From assembly GCA_964630775.1 (NCBI GenBank), contig CAZVYY010000012.1, positions 1 to 64,000 on the forward strand: DNA of 64,000 bases. Reading direction: 5' to 3'. The position numbers and the translations under genes are program-made. This DNA comes from Anaeroglomus sp964630775 (lineage in GTDB: Bacteria; Planctomycetota; Phycisphaerae; Sedimentisphaerales; Anaerohalosphaeraceae). This document shows, piece after piece, positions 53,961-62,351 of this stretch. Numbering within the stretch: position 1 is the stretch's first letter; each line of letters starts with the position of its first letter. The notes below the pieces were generated by a model. It did no database searches, was not told where the DNA came from, and saw nothing but the letters and a program-made list of their open reading frames with translations.

Positions 53961-54866
53961 ATGGATAATGTCCCCTTAGTCAGTGTGGTTAGTGCGTTTT
54001 ATAATACCGGTCCGCTTATTCTGGATATGATTCGTTCAATCATGGCTCAGACGTGGACCGACTGGGAGCTGGTATTGATCAATGACGGCTCTACGGATGA
54101 TACATTGAAGATTGCCCAGTCCGTGGATGATCCCCGCATTCGGATTTTCAGCAACGACCGTAACCGCGGCAGGGCGGTCAGTCTGAATCGAGGAACACGG
54201 GAGGCCCGCGGCAAATATATTGCTCGTATGGATTCAGATGATATTTGCAGTCCCACACGGCTGGAAAAAGAAGTCCGCCTGCTGGAAAGCAATCCTGCCC
54301 TCGATGCGGTCAGTACGGGAGTGATTTATCTGGACAAAAATGATAATCCCACCGGCGATATGCTGTGCCCGACCGAACATGAAGCAATCTGTGCTACACC
54401 CTGGCGAACCATACACATGGTGCATGGAGCCATGATGGCCAGGAAGGAATATTTTCTCAAAACCCCGTACCGTGAAGATATTCCCATGGCAATCGATTAC
54501 AATATGTTTCTCAGGTCACATCAATACAGTAAATTCAGCAATGTTCCCGAACCCCTGTATTATTATCGCCTTGATAATTCGTTTAATCTCAAAAAACAGT
54601 TTACTGCTCGCAAAGTCAGTGCATCATTTCTTTATGATTATTATAAGAAGAATGGGCGGATCGTGAAAGCTCTGCAATACAGTGCCGGCCAGTATGTTAA
54701 ATATGCGATAACGGTTTTATGTTTTGCAACCGGACTCAGAAAGAAATTAATGGCCTGGCGATATTTGTATTTAACCGAAGAGAAAATGGAATATTACCGC
54801 CGGGAAGTGGAGGCCATAAAAAGTGTCGCGTTGCCTCTGAAAACAAATCTCCGGGAGATATCATAA
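53961..54866 (+). CDS. Glycosyltransferase family 2 (GT-A)
   Basis: 301 residues. N-terminal VSVVSAFYNTGPLILDMIRS, nucleotide-binding INDGSTDDT, and the DxD-type metal motif RMDSDDI, then HMVHGAMMARK. An inverting GT2 enzyme of the EPS type. I prefer ATG 53961 (AAGG eight bases upstream) to GTG 53952, which adds three residues. It is followed 10 bp later by a truncated transferase gene. Confidence 0.9.
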   Translation: MDNVPLVSVVSAFYNTGPLILDMIRSIMAQTWTDWELVLINDGSTDDTLKIAQSVDDPRIRIFSNDRNRGRAVSLNRGTREARGKYIARMDSDDICSPTRLEKEVRLLESNPALDAVSTGVIYLDKNDNPTGDMLCPTEHEAICATPWRTIHMVHGAMMARKEYFLKTPYREDIPMAIDYNMFLRSHQYSKFSNVPEPLYYYRLDNSFNLKKQFTARKVSASFLYDYYKKNGRIVKALQYSAGQYVKYAITVLCFATGLRKKLMAWRYLYLTEEKMEYYRREVEAIKSVALPLKTNLREIS

Positions 54867-54876
54867 CGTTTATACC

Positions 54877-55503
54877 ATGACCGATTTCCATAAACCCAGA
54901 CTATGTATTCTGACCACGGTGTCGATTTCAATCAAATCGTTCTGCCTGGACCAGATACGTGCACTGCAGCAGGCCGGCTTTGATGTCACCGTGATTTGTG
55001 CCCCGGATCCCGATCTGCCCGAACTGCTTCCACAGGGTGTAGAATATCTGACGGTGGAATTTTCGCGGGTTATCAGTCCGCTCAAAGACATGAAAGCGAT
55101 TTTGTCGTTGCTGGCGATATTCCGACGGAGGAAATTTGATATCGTCCAGTACAGTACCCCGAAGGCTTCTCTGCTGGCAGCGATCGCGGCCTGGCTGGCA
55201 CGCATTCCCAATCGGCTTTATCTGCTGTGGGGTCTTTATTATGTGGGGGTTCAGGGTAAGGGGCGTGTGGTGCTGAAGTCTTTTGAAAAAATAATTTGCC
55301 GTCTGAGCACCGAGATACTGCCGATTTCAATTGAAATGGTGGATTTTGCAAAATCACAGGGACTGGTCGGCAAAACAAAATGTTCTGTAATCCTGAATGG
55401 CAGCGCCTGTGGTGTGGATCTAAGCCTTTATAGTCCCGGCCGCTGGGCCGCGTCACGTGATGAAGTGCGAAAACAATGGGGTAATATATGCGGATATTGC
55501 TGA
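54877..55503 (+). CDS. Truncated glycosyltransferase family 4 protein (acceptor half only)
   Basis: 208 residues that align with the N-terminal half of the next gene: the start CILTTVSISIKSFCLDQIRALQ, a STPKASLLAAIAAW segment, and NGSACGVDL, which matches DGTACGVDL there. The homology stops right after this point, where the donor-nucleotide domain should begin; the last residues (GNICGYC) are read from the start of the next gene. The two genes overlap by 16 bp. So it lacks the E-x7-E catalytic half. It is either a decayed tandem copy, left by a deletion, or a small subunit that needs a partner. Confidence 0.8.
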   Translation: MTDFHKPRLCILTTVSISIKSFCLDQIRALQQAGFDVTVICAPDPDLPELLPQGVEYLTVEFSRVISPLKDMKAILSLLAIFRRRKFDIVQYSTPKASLLAAIAAWLARIPNRLYLLWGLYYVGVQGKGRVVLKSFEKIICRLSTEILPISIEMVDFAKSQGLVGKTKCSVILNGSACGVDLSLYSPGRWAASRDEVRKQWGNICGYC

Positions 55504-56651
55504 CTGCATCGATACCGGAAACGCTCAAAGTCTTCTATCTGCCTTTGATTGAACGGCTTGTTAGCGAAAATATCCGGGTCACAGTGGCCTCTGCTGAAAG
55601 GCCGGCACTGCTGGAATTTAAAGAAAAACATGGATGCCAAATCCTGCCGCTGAATTATCATCGGACGATAGCTCCGGGATCGGATATGCGAATCATATTG
55701 TCCCTGGTTAAACACTTGCGGGCCAACACGTATGATATCGTGCATGCCCATACCCCCAAGGCGGGTTATATCGGGATGCTGGCTGCGGCTTTGGCAGGCG
55801 TAAAATGTCGGGTTTATACCTGTCATGGCCTGGCTTATGAGACGGAAAAGGGGTGTAAACGTCAATTATTGAAAAGTGTGGAGCGATTGTCCTGTACGCT
55901 GGCCCACCATGTTCTTGTCGTCAGCCCCAGTCTTCAGGCGAAGATGTTGCAGGATAATCTCTGCCGGAAAAACAAGATGCAGATTCTGGGCGATGGAACC
56001 GCCTGTGGTGTGGACCTCAAACGGTTTTCGCTGACTTCGGACAATCCGGGCCGAACTGAAGCTCTCCGCCGCAGCCTGGGTTTTTCCGCTGAAAATAAAG
56101 TGATTGGCTTTATCGGACGTCTCGTACCTGATAAAGGCATCCATATTTTAGTAGAGTCTTTTTTGGCACTGTATAATCAGGATTCATCCATTCGTCTGCT
56201 GATTATCGGGCCAATAGAACCGCATCGCGGAAGTCTGACTCCCTCCGTGCTCAAAACGATTCAAGAACACCCGGGGATTACCCGTCTTGACTTTACCGAC
56301 CAGATTGAGGCATATTATCCTCTGATGGATGTATTCGTGCTGCCAACCCGCCGGGAAGGATTTCCATATACTATCCTTGAGGCCGCAGCGATGGAGGTTC
56401 CGTCCATAGCGACCCGGGTAACCGGATGTGTGGATGCCGTGATAGATCATCAGACGGGGATATTGATTCCCCCGGAATCCTCATCCGATTTAACTAAAGC
56501 GATTCAAAAGCTGTTGTATGATAAATCGCTCGCCCAATCCATGGGCCGACAGGCTAAAGACAGGGTAGTAAAGCAATTTTCGTCTCAGAGACTCACGGAT
56601 CTGCACATGACCCTCTACCGGGAAATAGCGGCTCAAACAAATACAAACTGA
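55488..56651 (+). CDS. Glycosyltransferase family 4 (GT-B), full length
   Basis: 387 residues. N-terminal half with HAHTPKAGYIGMLAA and CHGLAYETE, C-terminal half with GFIGRLVPDKGIHILVES, and PTRREGFPYTILEAAAMEV (E-x7-E), as expected of a retaining GT4. The HTPKxG pattern is shared with the truncated gene before it, so the pair probably arose by duplication. The start ATG lies inside that gene's last codons. Confidence 0.9.
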   Translation: MRILLTASIPETLKVFYLPLIERLVSENIRVTVASAERPALLEFKEKHGCQILPLNYHRTIAPGSDMRIILSLVKHLRANTYDIVHAHTPKAGYIGMLAAALAGVKCRVYTCHGLAYETEKGCKRQLLKSVERLSCTLAHHVLVVSPSLQAKMLQDNLCRKNKMQILGDGTACGVDLKRFSLTSDNPGRTEALRRSLGFSAENKVIGFIGRLVPDKGIHILVESFLALYNQDSSIRLLIIGPIEPHRGSLTPSVLKTIQEHPGITRLDFTDQIEAYYPLMDVFVLPTRREGFPYTILEAAAMEVPSIATRVTGCVDAVIDHQTGILIPPESSSDLTKAIQKLLYDKSLAQSMGRQAKDRVVKQFSSQRLTDLHMTLYREIAAQTNTN

Positions 56652-56673
56652 AAACAGACTATCGAGATAAAAA

Positions 56674-57723
56674 ATGTCCAAACCTAAATCCAAATTTCCC
56701 TTCTGGCTGTTTGCCGTATTACTGGTCGTAGTCTCGATGATACCCATTATCAGCAATCGCCTCTCCCCGGCCAAGGCCAGTCTGGTTGTCAAGGACAACA
56801 CCGGATCCAGCAATCTCCTGTCTCAGGGACCCAATCTGGTCGCGGTATTTTCCAATGGAACAGTCGCCGCCTGGGGGTGGGCCAATCCCGCCCAGCCTCT
56901 CTGGCAGTGCTCCGCCGGTACCGACCGTCTGGTGTTGCTGAATGAAACCACCTTAGCCGGCGTGACCAAAACCGGCCGCAAGCAATTTATCACTATCGAT
57001 GCCAAACAGGATACAAAAACCTCTGAAATTCCCGTCGGCTGGGAAGACCAGTCCCTCTGGCCTATCCAGTCCCCCAATGGTGAGAAACTTGCTCTCGCCC
57101 GTGTCAATCCCGATAAGGATGGCCGTACGCTTTACGAATTCATGATGCTGGACCCGGCTCAGAAAGCCCCCGGCCTGCCGGTCTCATTGGATGTCCCGAC
57201 GATGGAAAAGCGATTTGTTGACTATGCCCTGTCCAACGACCACACACTTCTTGCTGTCGGTAATAGCGCCAAACAGGGCTTTCTTGTCCTGATTGACCTG
57301 ACGCAGGGCAAAGTTATTCTCGAAAAACAAGTTCCGGATACTCAGGAATTTACATCAGTTGCCTTTACGCCGGATGGGGCCGCCGCCTACCTGACCAACC
57401 GCGACGGCTCTGTGTATCGAATCAATCCTGCCGATGGCCAGATCCAGTCGGTCTATAAGGTGCTCAAGGAAGGCCAGCGAAATCCCGTTACCAATGAAAC
57501 CTCCTCGCAGAACATCACCCTCAGCGCCGATGGCCGTTACGTTGCCGCCGTGGTAATCAACTGGGTCTATGTCTGGGAGATTCAAACCGGCAATGTCGTT
57601 TTCAAATACCGTCCCGACCATAAACTCACAGGGGCTATAGCCCTGTCGCAGGATGGTTCTCTGCTGGCCACCTCCGATATCCGTGCCAGCGGCACAATCC
57701 AAATCTGGCAGGTCAAAAAATAA
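56674..57723 (+). CDS. Membrane-anchored WD40-like beta-propeller protein
   Basis: 349 residues. Basic N-terminus, one membrane helix (residues ~9-27), then a propeller in the periplasm with blades ending in patterns such as VAFTPDGAAAYLTNRDGSVYRI, ITLSADGRYVAAVVI and IALSQDGSLLATSD (typical WD40/YVTN-like). There are about six blades and no catalytic motif. Such proteins often act as scaffolds for exported polymers or protein complexes. It lies between the transferases and the initiating enzyme, so a role in the polysaccharide assembly machine is possible (inference). Confidence 0.75.
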   Translation: MSKPKSKFPFWLFAVLLVVVSMIPIISNRLSPAKASLVVKDNTGSSNLLSQGPNLVAVFSNGTVAAWGWANPAQPLWQCSAGTDRLVLLNETTLAGVTKTGRKQFITIDAKQDTKTSEIPVGWEDQSLWPIQSPNGEKLALARVNPDKDGRTLYEFMMLDPAQKAPGLPVSLDVPTMEKRFVDYALSNDHTLLAVGNSAKQGFLVLIDLTQGKVILEKQVPDTQEFTSVAFTPDGAAAYLTNRDGSVYRINPADGQIQSVYKVLKEGQRNPVTNETSSQNITLSADGRYVAAVVINWVYVWEIQTGNVVFKYRPDHKLTGAIALSQDGSLLATSDIRASGTIQIWQVKK

Positions 57724-57844
57724 TCAGCATGAGATTGATTCTCCTTGTCATTGCCACGAAGGTGGAATCCATGATGCGGATGACGGCTGTTAAACAAATC
57801 TTTTTGGGCGACGAATCGACAATCGTAAATTGTAAATCTCGTCA

Positions 57845-57927
57845 ATAACAACTTAACTCTCTGCGTTCTCTGTGTGCTCTGTGGCAAAAAAAAATTCTGA
57901 ATTCTCAATTCTAAGTTCTCAATTCGT
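57845..57927. repeat. Stuttering intergenic 'phrase' (CTCTGTG... and CTCAATTCT...)
   Basis: CTCTGCGTTCTCTGTGTGCT then CTGTGGC-A9, and then a second phrase TCTCAATTCTAAGTTCTCAA. The start codon of the sugar transferase (GTG) is inside the first phrase, so part of the phrase is probably translated. Confidence 0.65.
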
Positions 57928-58525
57928 CAAGCGTCTTATGGATTTTCTGGCGGCGCTGGCAGCGATCATCCTGCTCAGTCCGCTGATGCTGATCGTCGCT
58001 GTGCTGGTTTACCTGCGTCTGGGCAGCCCCGTCATCTTCCGCCAGCAGCGTCCCGGCCTCCATGCCCGGCCCTTTACCATGTATAAATTCCGCACCATGA
58101 TATCCAAAACCCATGACGAGCAGGGGCGTATCCTGCCCGACGACAAACGCCTGACCCCCTTTGGACTGTGGCTTCGCAGCACCAGCCTCGACGAATTGCC
58201 CGAATTGTTCAATGTGCTCAAAGGCGACATGTCGCTGGTAGGTCCCCGGCCGCTGATGATCAAATATCTGGACCGTTACACGCCGCATCAGGCACGCCGC
58301 CATGAAGTCAAGCCCGGCATTACCGGCTGGGCCCAGGTCAACGGCCGCAACAATATCACCTGGGAAGAGAAATTCGACCTGGATGTCTGGTATGTCGATC
58401 ACGGGTCCCTGAAACTGGATATCATCATTCTTACCCGTACCTTCTGGCAGGTTATTTCCCGCTCTGATATCGCCAAAGAAGGCCACTCCACGGTCGATGA
58501 ATTCATGGGAACTCGAAAGAATTGA
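57881..58525 (+). CDS. PglC/WecP-like initiating sugar phosphate transferase
   Basis: About 214 residues. Transfers a sugar-phosphate to undecaprenyl phosphate to start the repeat unit. A single re-entrant membrane helix (KRLMDFLAALAAIILLSP) is followed by FRQQRPGLHARPF, KFRTM, the catalytic Asp-Glu dyad in TSLDELPELFNVLKG, and VGPRP. GITGWAQVNGRN closes it. This is the small monotopic form (no extra N-terminal helices). The start is uncertain: ATG 57938 falls inside the conserved helix, so translation must begin earlier, probably at GTG 57881 or 57872 within the phrase repeat. Confidence 0.88.
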   Translation: MAKKNSEFSILSSQFVKRLMDFLAALAAIILLSPLMLIVAVLVYLRLGSPVIFRQQRPGLHARPFTMYKFRTMISKTHDEQGRILPDDKRLTPFGLWLRSTSLDELPELFNVLKGDMSLVGPRPLMIKYLDRYTPHQARRHEVKPGITGWAQVNGRNNITWEEKFDLDVWYVDHGSLKLDIIILTRTFWQVISRSDIAKEGHSTVDEFMGTRKN

Positions 58526-58538
58526 AAATGGACAATTG

Positions 58539-58640
58539 TATACTTAACAAGTATCATTTTGCCGCGAGGATGGCCACAGAATACATTGAAACGGTACTTA
58601 GCCGTACCTCGGGCGGACAATTTCATTCAGGAACAGTATA
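58539..58640 (+). repeat. TATACCC-family dispersed repeat, copy 6 (divergent)
   Basis: 102 bp starting TATACTTAACAAGTATCATT and ending GGAACAGTATA. It keeps the leading hairpin ATACTT..AAGTAT, CGGTACTTAGCCG and ACAATTTCA, but the centre differs and shares CCGCGA and GGCCACAG with copy 2. Confidence 0.7.
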
Positions 58641-58700
58641 AATCCTGTTAATCCTGTCAGAAAATAAATCTCTGGGAACTCTGTGTGCTCTGTGGCAAAA
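58641..58700. repeat. Stuttering intergenic 'phrase' (TAATCCTGT, CTCTGTG)
   Basis: AATCCTGTTAATCCTGTCAG then CTGGGAACTCTGTGTGCTCT and GTGGCAAAATA. It directly precedes the decarboxylase start codon. Confidence 0.6.
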
Positions 58701-58710
58701 TAAATTATCG

Positions 58711-59961
58711 ATGATTGTAAACTTATCTCAAATCCAGCAAATCGAATCCGTCGCACAAAGCCCCTTCTACCTGTGCGATGATGCGGTCTTTGGCACCAAT
58801 TACGAACGAATCGTGGCGGCCTTCTCCGCCCGATGGCCGCAGATGATTCTGGCCTATTCCTATAAGACCAATTACATCCCCTGGCTGTGCAGACTCATCC
58901 GCGACAAAGGCGGCTGGGCCGAGGTGGTCAGCCGTCTCGAATATGAACTGGCTCTCAAAGTCGGCCAGGACCCGGCCAAAATCATCTTCAACGGCCCTGT
59001 CAAAACCGCCGACGATATCGAACTGGCGCTGCTGAATAATTCGATAGTCAATCTCGATTCCGCTGCAGAAATCGACCATCTGCTGCGATACGCCCAAACA
59101 TACCCCGACAGCCTTATTCCTGTGGGTCTTCGTATCAATATGGGGCTGTCCGATGCTAATGGCTGCTCGCAGATTCAAAACCAGTTGCCCGTCAGCCGCT
59201 TCGGGTTTTCTCCTGCCGGCCCCGAGATGATGCGGCTCAAGCAGCGCCTCCAGGCGATTCCCAACTGTCAGGTCGTCAGCCTCCATGGCCACACCTCGAC
59301 ATCTTCCCGAAGCCTTGCCTGCTATCAGACCATCACCCGCACCCTGTGCGAGATGGCCGAGTGGCATTTTCCCCAGACCGTGCAGTATATCAATATCGGG
59401 GGCGGGATGTTTGGCGATGTCCCTCCTGAAATGGGCTTTGCGGATGTACCGACCTTCGATCAATATGCCGCTGCCGTCGGCGAGGTCCTGCAGACCAGCG
59501 ACTGGGCCGCCGCCAATAAACCAACCCTTGTGGTGGAACCGGGGATTGCGATGAGTGCCAATGTCATCAGCCTCGTGACCAGAGTCATCAGCATAAAAAC
59601 GATCCAGAACCGAACACTGGTCACAGTCGACGCCAGTGTGTTTCATACCAAACCCACCCAGCACAGCCGTAACCAGCCCTGGACCCTGATACCCGCAGAG
59701 GAGTCTGCCCGCTCCTCCGGCGTGTTCAGCGTAGTGGGGGCAACCTGCATGGAAAAAGATTATCTCCTGACCGACGTCTCCGGCCCGCTGCCGCAGGTTG
59801 GCGATTATATCCGGATTGATCAGGCCGGTGCCTATACGGTGGTCATGAGCCCGCCGTTTATCAATCCCGCCCCGGCCATCGTCGCACCGCATGGCGAAAA
59901 CTTCAAAATCATCCGAACCCGCCAAACCCTCGACGACATGTTTAAAAATTATAGATTTTAG
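58711..59961 (+). CDS. PLP-dependent decarboxylase, fold III (LysA-like)
   Basis: 416 residues. PLP-binding lysine in YSYKTNYIP near the N-terminus, the glycine-rich phosphate site NIGGGMFGD, HGHTSTSS (where LysA has HxHIGSQ-like residues), VVEPGIAM and the GATCMEKD cysteine of the active site. This is the alanine-racemase/decarboxylase fold used for diaminopimelate, ornithine or arginine. The substrate is not clear. Its place in a polysaccharide locus suggests it makes a substituent, not lysine (inference). Confidence 0.85.
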   Translation: MIVNLSQIQQIESVAQSPFYLCDDAVFGTNYERIVAAFSARWPQMILAYSYKTNYIPWLCRLIRDKGGWAEVVSRLEYELALKVGQDPAKIIFNGPVKTADDIELALLNNSIVNLDSAAEIDHLLRYAQTYPDSLIPVGLRINMGLSDANGCSQIQNQLPVSRFGFSPAGPEMMRLKQRLQAIPNCQVVSLHGHTSTSSRSLACYQTITRTLCEMAEWHFPQTVQYINIGGGMFGDVPPEMGFADVPTFDQYAAAVGEVLQTSDWAAANKPTLVVEPGIAMSANVISLVTRVISIKTIQNRTLVTVDASVFHTKPTQHSRNQPWTLIPAEESARSSGVFSVVGATCMEKDYLLTDVSGPLPQVGDYIRIDQAGAYTVVMSPPFINPAPAIVAPHGENFKIIRTRQTLDDMFKNYRF

Positions 59962-60048
59962 AAACAGAAACAAATCTTTTAAGTCGAGTGTGTATTTGCT
60001 TGGAGATGGAATTAATTCGTGAAATCTGTATAATCTGTGGTTTCTAAT

Positions 60049-60600
60049 ATGGCTCGAATCATTTCCGACAATATCGTTCTGCGTCCGCTTGAATCGCACG
60101 ACCTCGAAAATCGTGTCGCCTGGTTCAATGACCCCCAGGTCCGCCAGACCCTGGTGGTCACTGAGCAGTTCGAAATCGAAAAAACCCGTCGCTGGTTTGA
60201 GCGGCTGCAATCGGACCGTTCGCGTGTGGAATTCGCCATCGACACTCCTGAGGGGGGCACGATCGGTGTCACCGGTCTGGTCGGCATCGAAAAAGAACAC
60301 GCCGTGGCCGAATGTTATTGTATTATCGGCAACAAAGACTACTGGGGCAAAAAACTCGGCACCGAAATCCATTCGGTTCTGATTCAATGGGCCTTTGAGG
60401 TTTTGGGATTGGTCAAAATTCGCGCCGACATCCGCACCAACAATCCGGCCATCTTCCGTGTAGTCGAAAAGCTCGGCTTCAAAATCGAAGGTACCCTGCG
60501 TCAGGAAAAAGTCGTCTCCGGCCAGCGAATTGATTTATATCGCATCGGTCTGCTGCGAAGCGAATTTACCCCTATCCACAAACGCTTTGAGATTCAATAG
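60049..60600 (+). CDS. GNAT acetyltransferase (RimJ/PseH-like)
   Basis: 183 residues. ISDNIVLRPLESHDLENRVAWF is the typical start; the acetyl-CoA site IEKEHAVAECYCIIG..YWGKKLGTEI (key residues shown in pieces) and a GFKIEGTLRQEKV finish follow the ribosomal/amino-sugar GNAT pattern. ATG 60049 starts the family-like N-terminus. The neighbours (aminotransferase route, thiolase pair) suggest an amino-sugar or N-acyl substrate rather than a ribosomal protein (inference). Confidence 0.82.
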   Translation: MARIISDNIVLRPLESHDLENRVAWFNDPQVRQTLVVTEQFEIEKTRRWFERLQSDRSRVEFAIDTPEGGTIGVTGLVGIEKEHAVAECYCIIGNKDYWGKKLGTEIHSVLIQWAFEVLGLVKIRADIRTNNPAIFRVVEKLGFKIEGTLRQEKVVSGQRIDLYRIGLLRSEFTPIHKRFEIQ

Positions 60601-60608
60601 GATCAATT

Positions 60609-60635
60609 GTCATTCCCGCGGAAGCGGGAATCCGG
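60609..60635. repeat. Short palindromic repeat ATTCCCGC-N4-GCGGGAAT, copy 2
   Basis: GTCATTCCCGCGGAAGCGGG and then AATCCGG; a perfect inverted repeat. Same family as 44455 and 62207. Confidence 0.8.
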
Positions 60636-60644
60636 TTGCTCTAT

Positions 60645-60842
60645 GAACAGAATACTGCCAACAATGAACTCCAAACACTTTGCTCCAAACAATGAACTAC
60701 GAACTTATCTCCACAACCATTGAACTCTAAACATTTAACATTAAACCCATAACCCTATTATTAATCTCTCTGTGTTCTCCGTGAATTCTGTGGCAAAATG
60801 AATTTCTCAATTCTAAGTTCTCAATTCTCAATTCAGTAGAGG
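60645..60842. repeat. Long run of stuttering 'phrases'
   Basis: A ~200-bp gap with CAATGAACTCCAAACACTTT, ACAATGAACTACGAACTTAT, TCTCTCTGTGTTCTCCGTGA and TTCTCAATTCTAAGTTCTCA in series. No gene seen in it. Confidence 0.6.
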
Positions 60843-60849
60843 CTTTCTT

Positions 60850-62139
60850 ATGCATAGACAAATACAAACCGTCGCCGTTCTCGGTGCAAGCGGAACCGTC
60901 GGCAGCTTGTCCGGCGGCATCCTCGCCCAGAATGGCCTGAATGTCTATTATCTCAGCCGCACCAAAGAAGGCTCTCAGAAAGGTCTGAGCAGAGCCATCA
61001 AGCAGGCCCGTTCCGAGGCAATCGCCTCGCGCATCACCTGCGGCGATTATAACACCTTGTTCGAGAAAGCCTGCTCCGAAGCCGACTGGATTCTCGAATG
61101 CGTGGCCGAGGACATGGCCGTCAAGAAAGCCATGTACGAAAAAGTGGATGCCATCCGCCGCAAAGACGCCATCGTCAGTTCAGTCACCTCCAGCCTGCCG
61201 CTGGAAGAACTCCCGCAAGGGCGTTCCGACAGTTTCCGGGCCAACTTTCTCTCGACCCATTTTTATAATCCCCCCGGAAAAATGCTGGCCTGTGAAGTGA
61301 CCGGCCAGTCCCAGACCGATCCGGCCCTCGTGGATTTCATGATTGAGTATCTGGGCCAGAAGCTCCGCCGGGTGGTGATTCCCGTCAAACCGACCGCAGC
61401 CTTTGCCGGCAACCGCCTGGCATTCCTGCTGTTTGCCCGGATTACCGAACTGGTCCGCCAGTTCGGCGTGGAAATGATGGATTACCTCATCGGCCCCTAC
61501 ACCGGCCGCCTTCTGCCCCCACTGGCAACAATAGACCTGGTGGGTCTGGATATCCACAAGGCCATTCTGCTCAGCCTTCAAAACTACACTCAGGATGCCA
61601 TGCACAACAAGCTGGTCATTCCCGCCTATATCGATGCCATGATAGCCGCCGGGCGCCTGGGCAATAAAACCCGTGCCAGCGGCGGATTCTTCAAAAAACT
61701 CGACAGCGGCCAGTTTCTTTATTATGATCCCGCCTCCGAGGACTACATCCCCGGCTACGGCCCCCACATCCAGTTCGTCGAAAAAGCCAAAAACCAGATA
61801 TGCATTGGCCTGTATCGTCAGGCCTTCGAGGGAATCCTCCTGGCCACCGGCACCGAAGCCCGCATCGTCCATGAAATCCTGGCAACCTATATCGCCTATG
61901 CCTACAGCCTGATTGGTCAGGTCACCGATGAAAAATACGGCATCGAAGGCATTGACAAGGTGATGTCTTCCGGCTTCCACTGGGCCTGTCCCAGCCTGCT
62001 GGTCAATATGATCGGTGGTGCCGAAAAGGCCGTCGAGCTGGTCCAGTCCGCCGACCTGGCCGTCCCGCAGACCCTGCGGACCGATACGACCTGGAAAAAA
62101 TATTACTTCAACGCCGGCAAATACTTCATCGCCGGCTAA
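60850..62139 (+). CDS. 3-hydroxyacyl-CoA dehydrogenase-like protein
   Basis: 429 residues. NAD-binding start VAVLGASGTVGSLSGGILA (a serine variant of the usual GxGxMG), then ILECVAEDMAVKKAMYEK, SSVTSSLPLEEL, the catalytic-like THFYNPPGKMLACEVT, and VKPTAAFAGNRLAFLLF. A long C-terminal helical part continues to GKYFIAG. It would interconvert a 3-hydroxyacyl-CoA and a 3-ketoacyl-CoA. No enoyl-CoA hydratase or acyl-CoA dehydrogenase is encoded nearby, so a full beta-oxidation set is not implied. Confidence 0.87.
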   Translation: MHRQIQTVAVLGASGTVGSLSGGILAQNGLNVYYLSRTKEGSQKGLSRAIKQARSEAIASRITCGDYNTLFEKACSEADWILECVAEDMAVKKAMYEKVDAIRRKDAIVSSVTSSLPLEELPQGRSDSFRANFLSTHFYNPPGKMLACEVTGQSQTDPALVDFMIEYLGQKLRRVVIPVKPTAAFAGNRLAFLLFARITELVRQFGVEMMDYLIGPYTGRLLPPLATIDLVGLDIHKAILLSLQNYTQDAMHNKLVIPAYIDAMIAAGRLGNKTRASGGFFKKLDSGQFLYYDPASEDYIPGYGPHIQFVEKAKNQICIGLYRQAFEGILLATGTEARIVHEILATYIAYAYSLIGQVTDEKYGIEGIDKVMSSGFHWACPSLLVNMIGGAEKAVELVQSADLAVPQTLRTDTTWKKYYFNAGKYFIAG

Positions 62140-62143
62140 TCAT

Positions 62144-62173
62144 GCAGTAGCATGGAGCGCAAGCGACGTGAAT
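62144..62173. repeat. Stop-adjacent short repeat, copy 2
   Basis: GCAGTAGCATGGAGCGCAAG and CGACGTGAAT, immediately after the dehydrogenase stop. See the copy at 46126. Confidence 0.6.
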
Positions 62174-62206
62174 CCGATGACAAAATAAAAATGATCAATG
62201 AAATTT

Positions 62207-62234
62207 GTCATTCCCGCGCAGGCGGGAATCCAGG
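62207..62234. repeat. Short palindromic repeat ATTCCCGC-N4-GCGGGAAT, copy 3
   Basis: GTCATTCCCGCGCAGGCGGG and then AATCCAGG. The gap then continues with phrase-like sequence (GAAAATAGGCAATGGAAAAT, TGAAAATTAAAG) to the thiolase. Confidence 0.78.
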
Positions 62235-62351
62235 ATATGCTTATATCTGCACTAACAACTGAGAGTTATTGATTGTATCTTGATCGTGGCTCAAATTGAA
62301 AATAGGCAATGGAAAATTGAAAATTAAAGCTCGGCTTGTGAAGGGTGTCTT

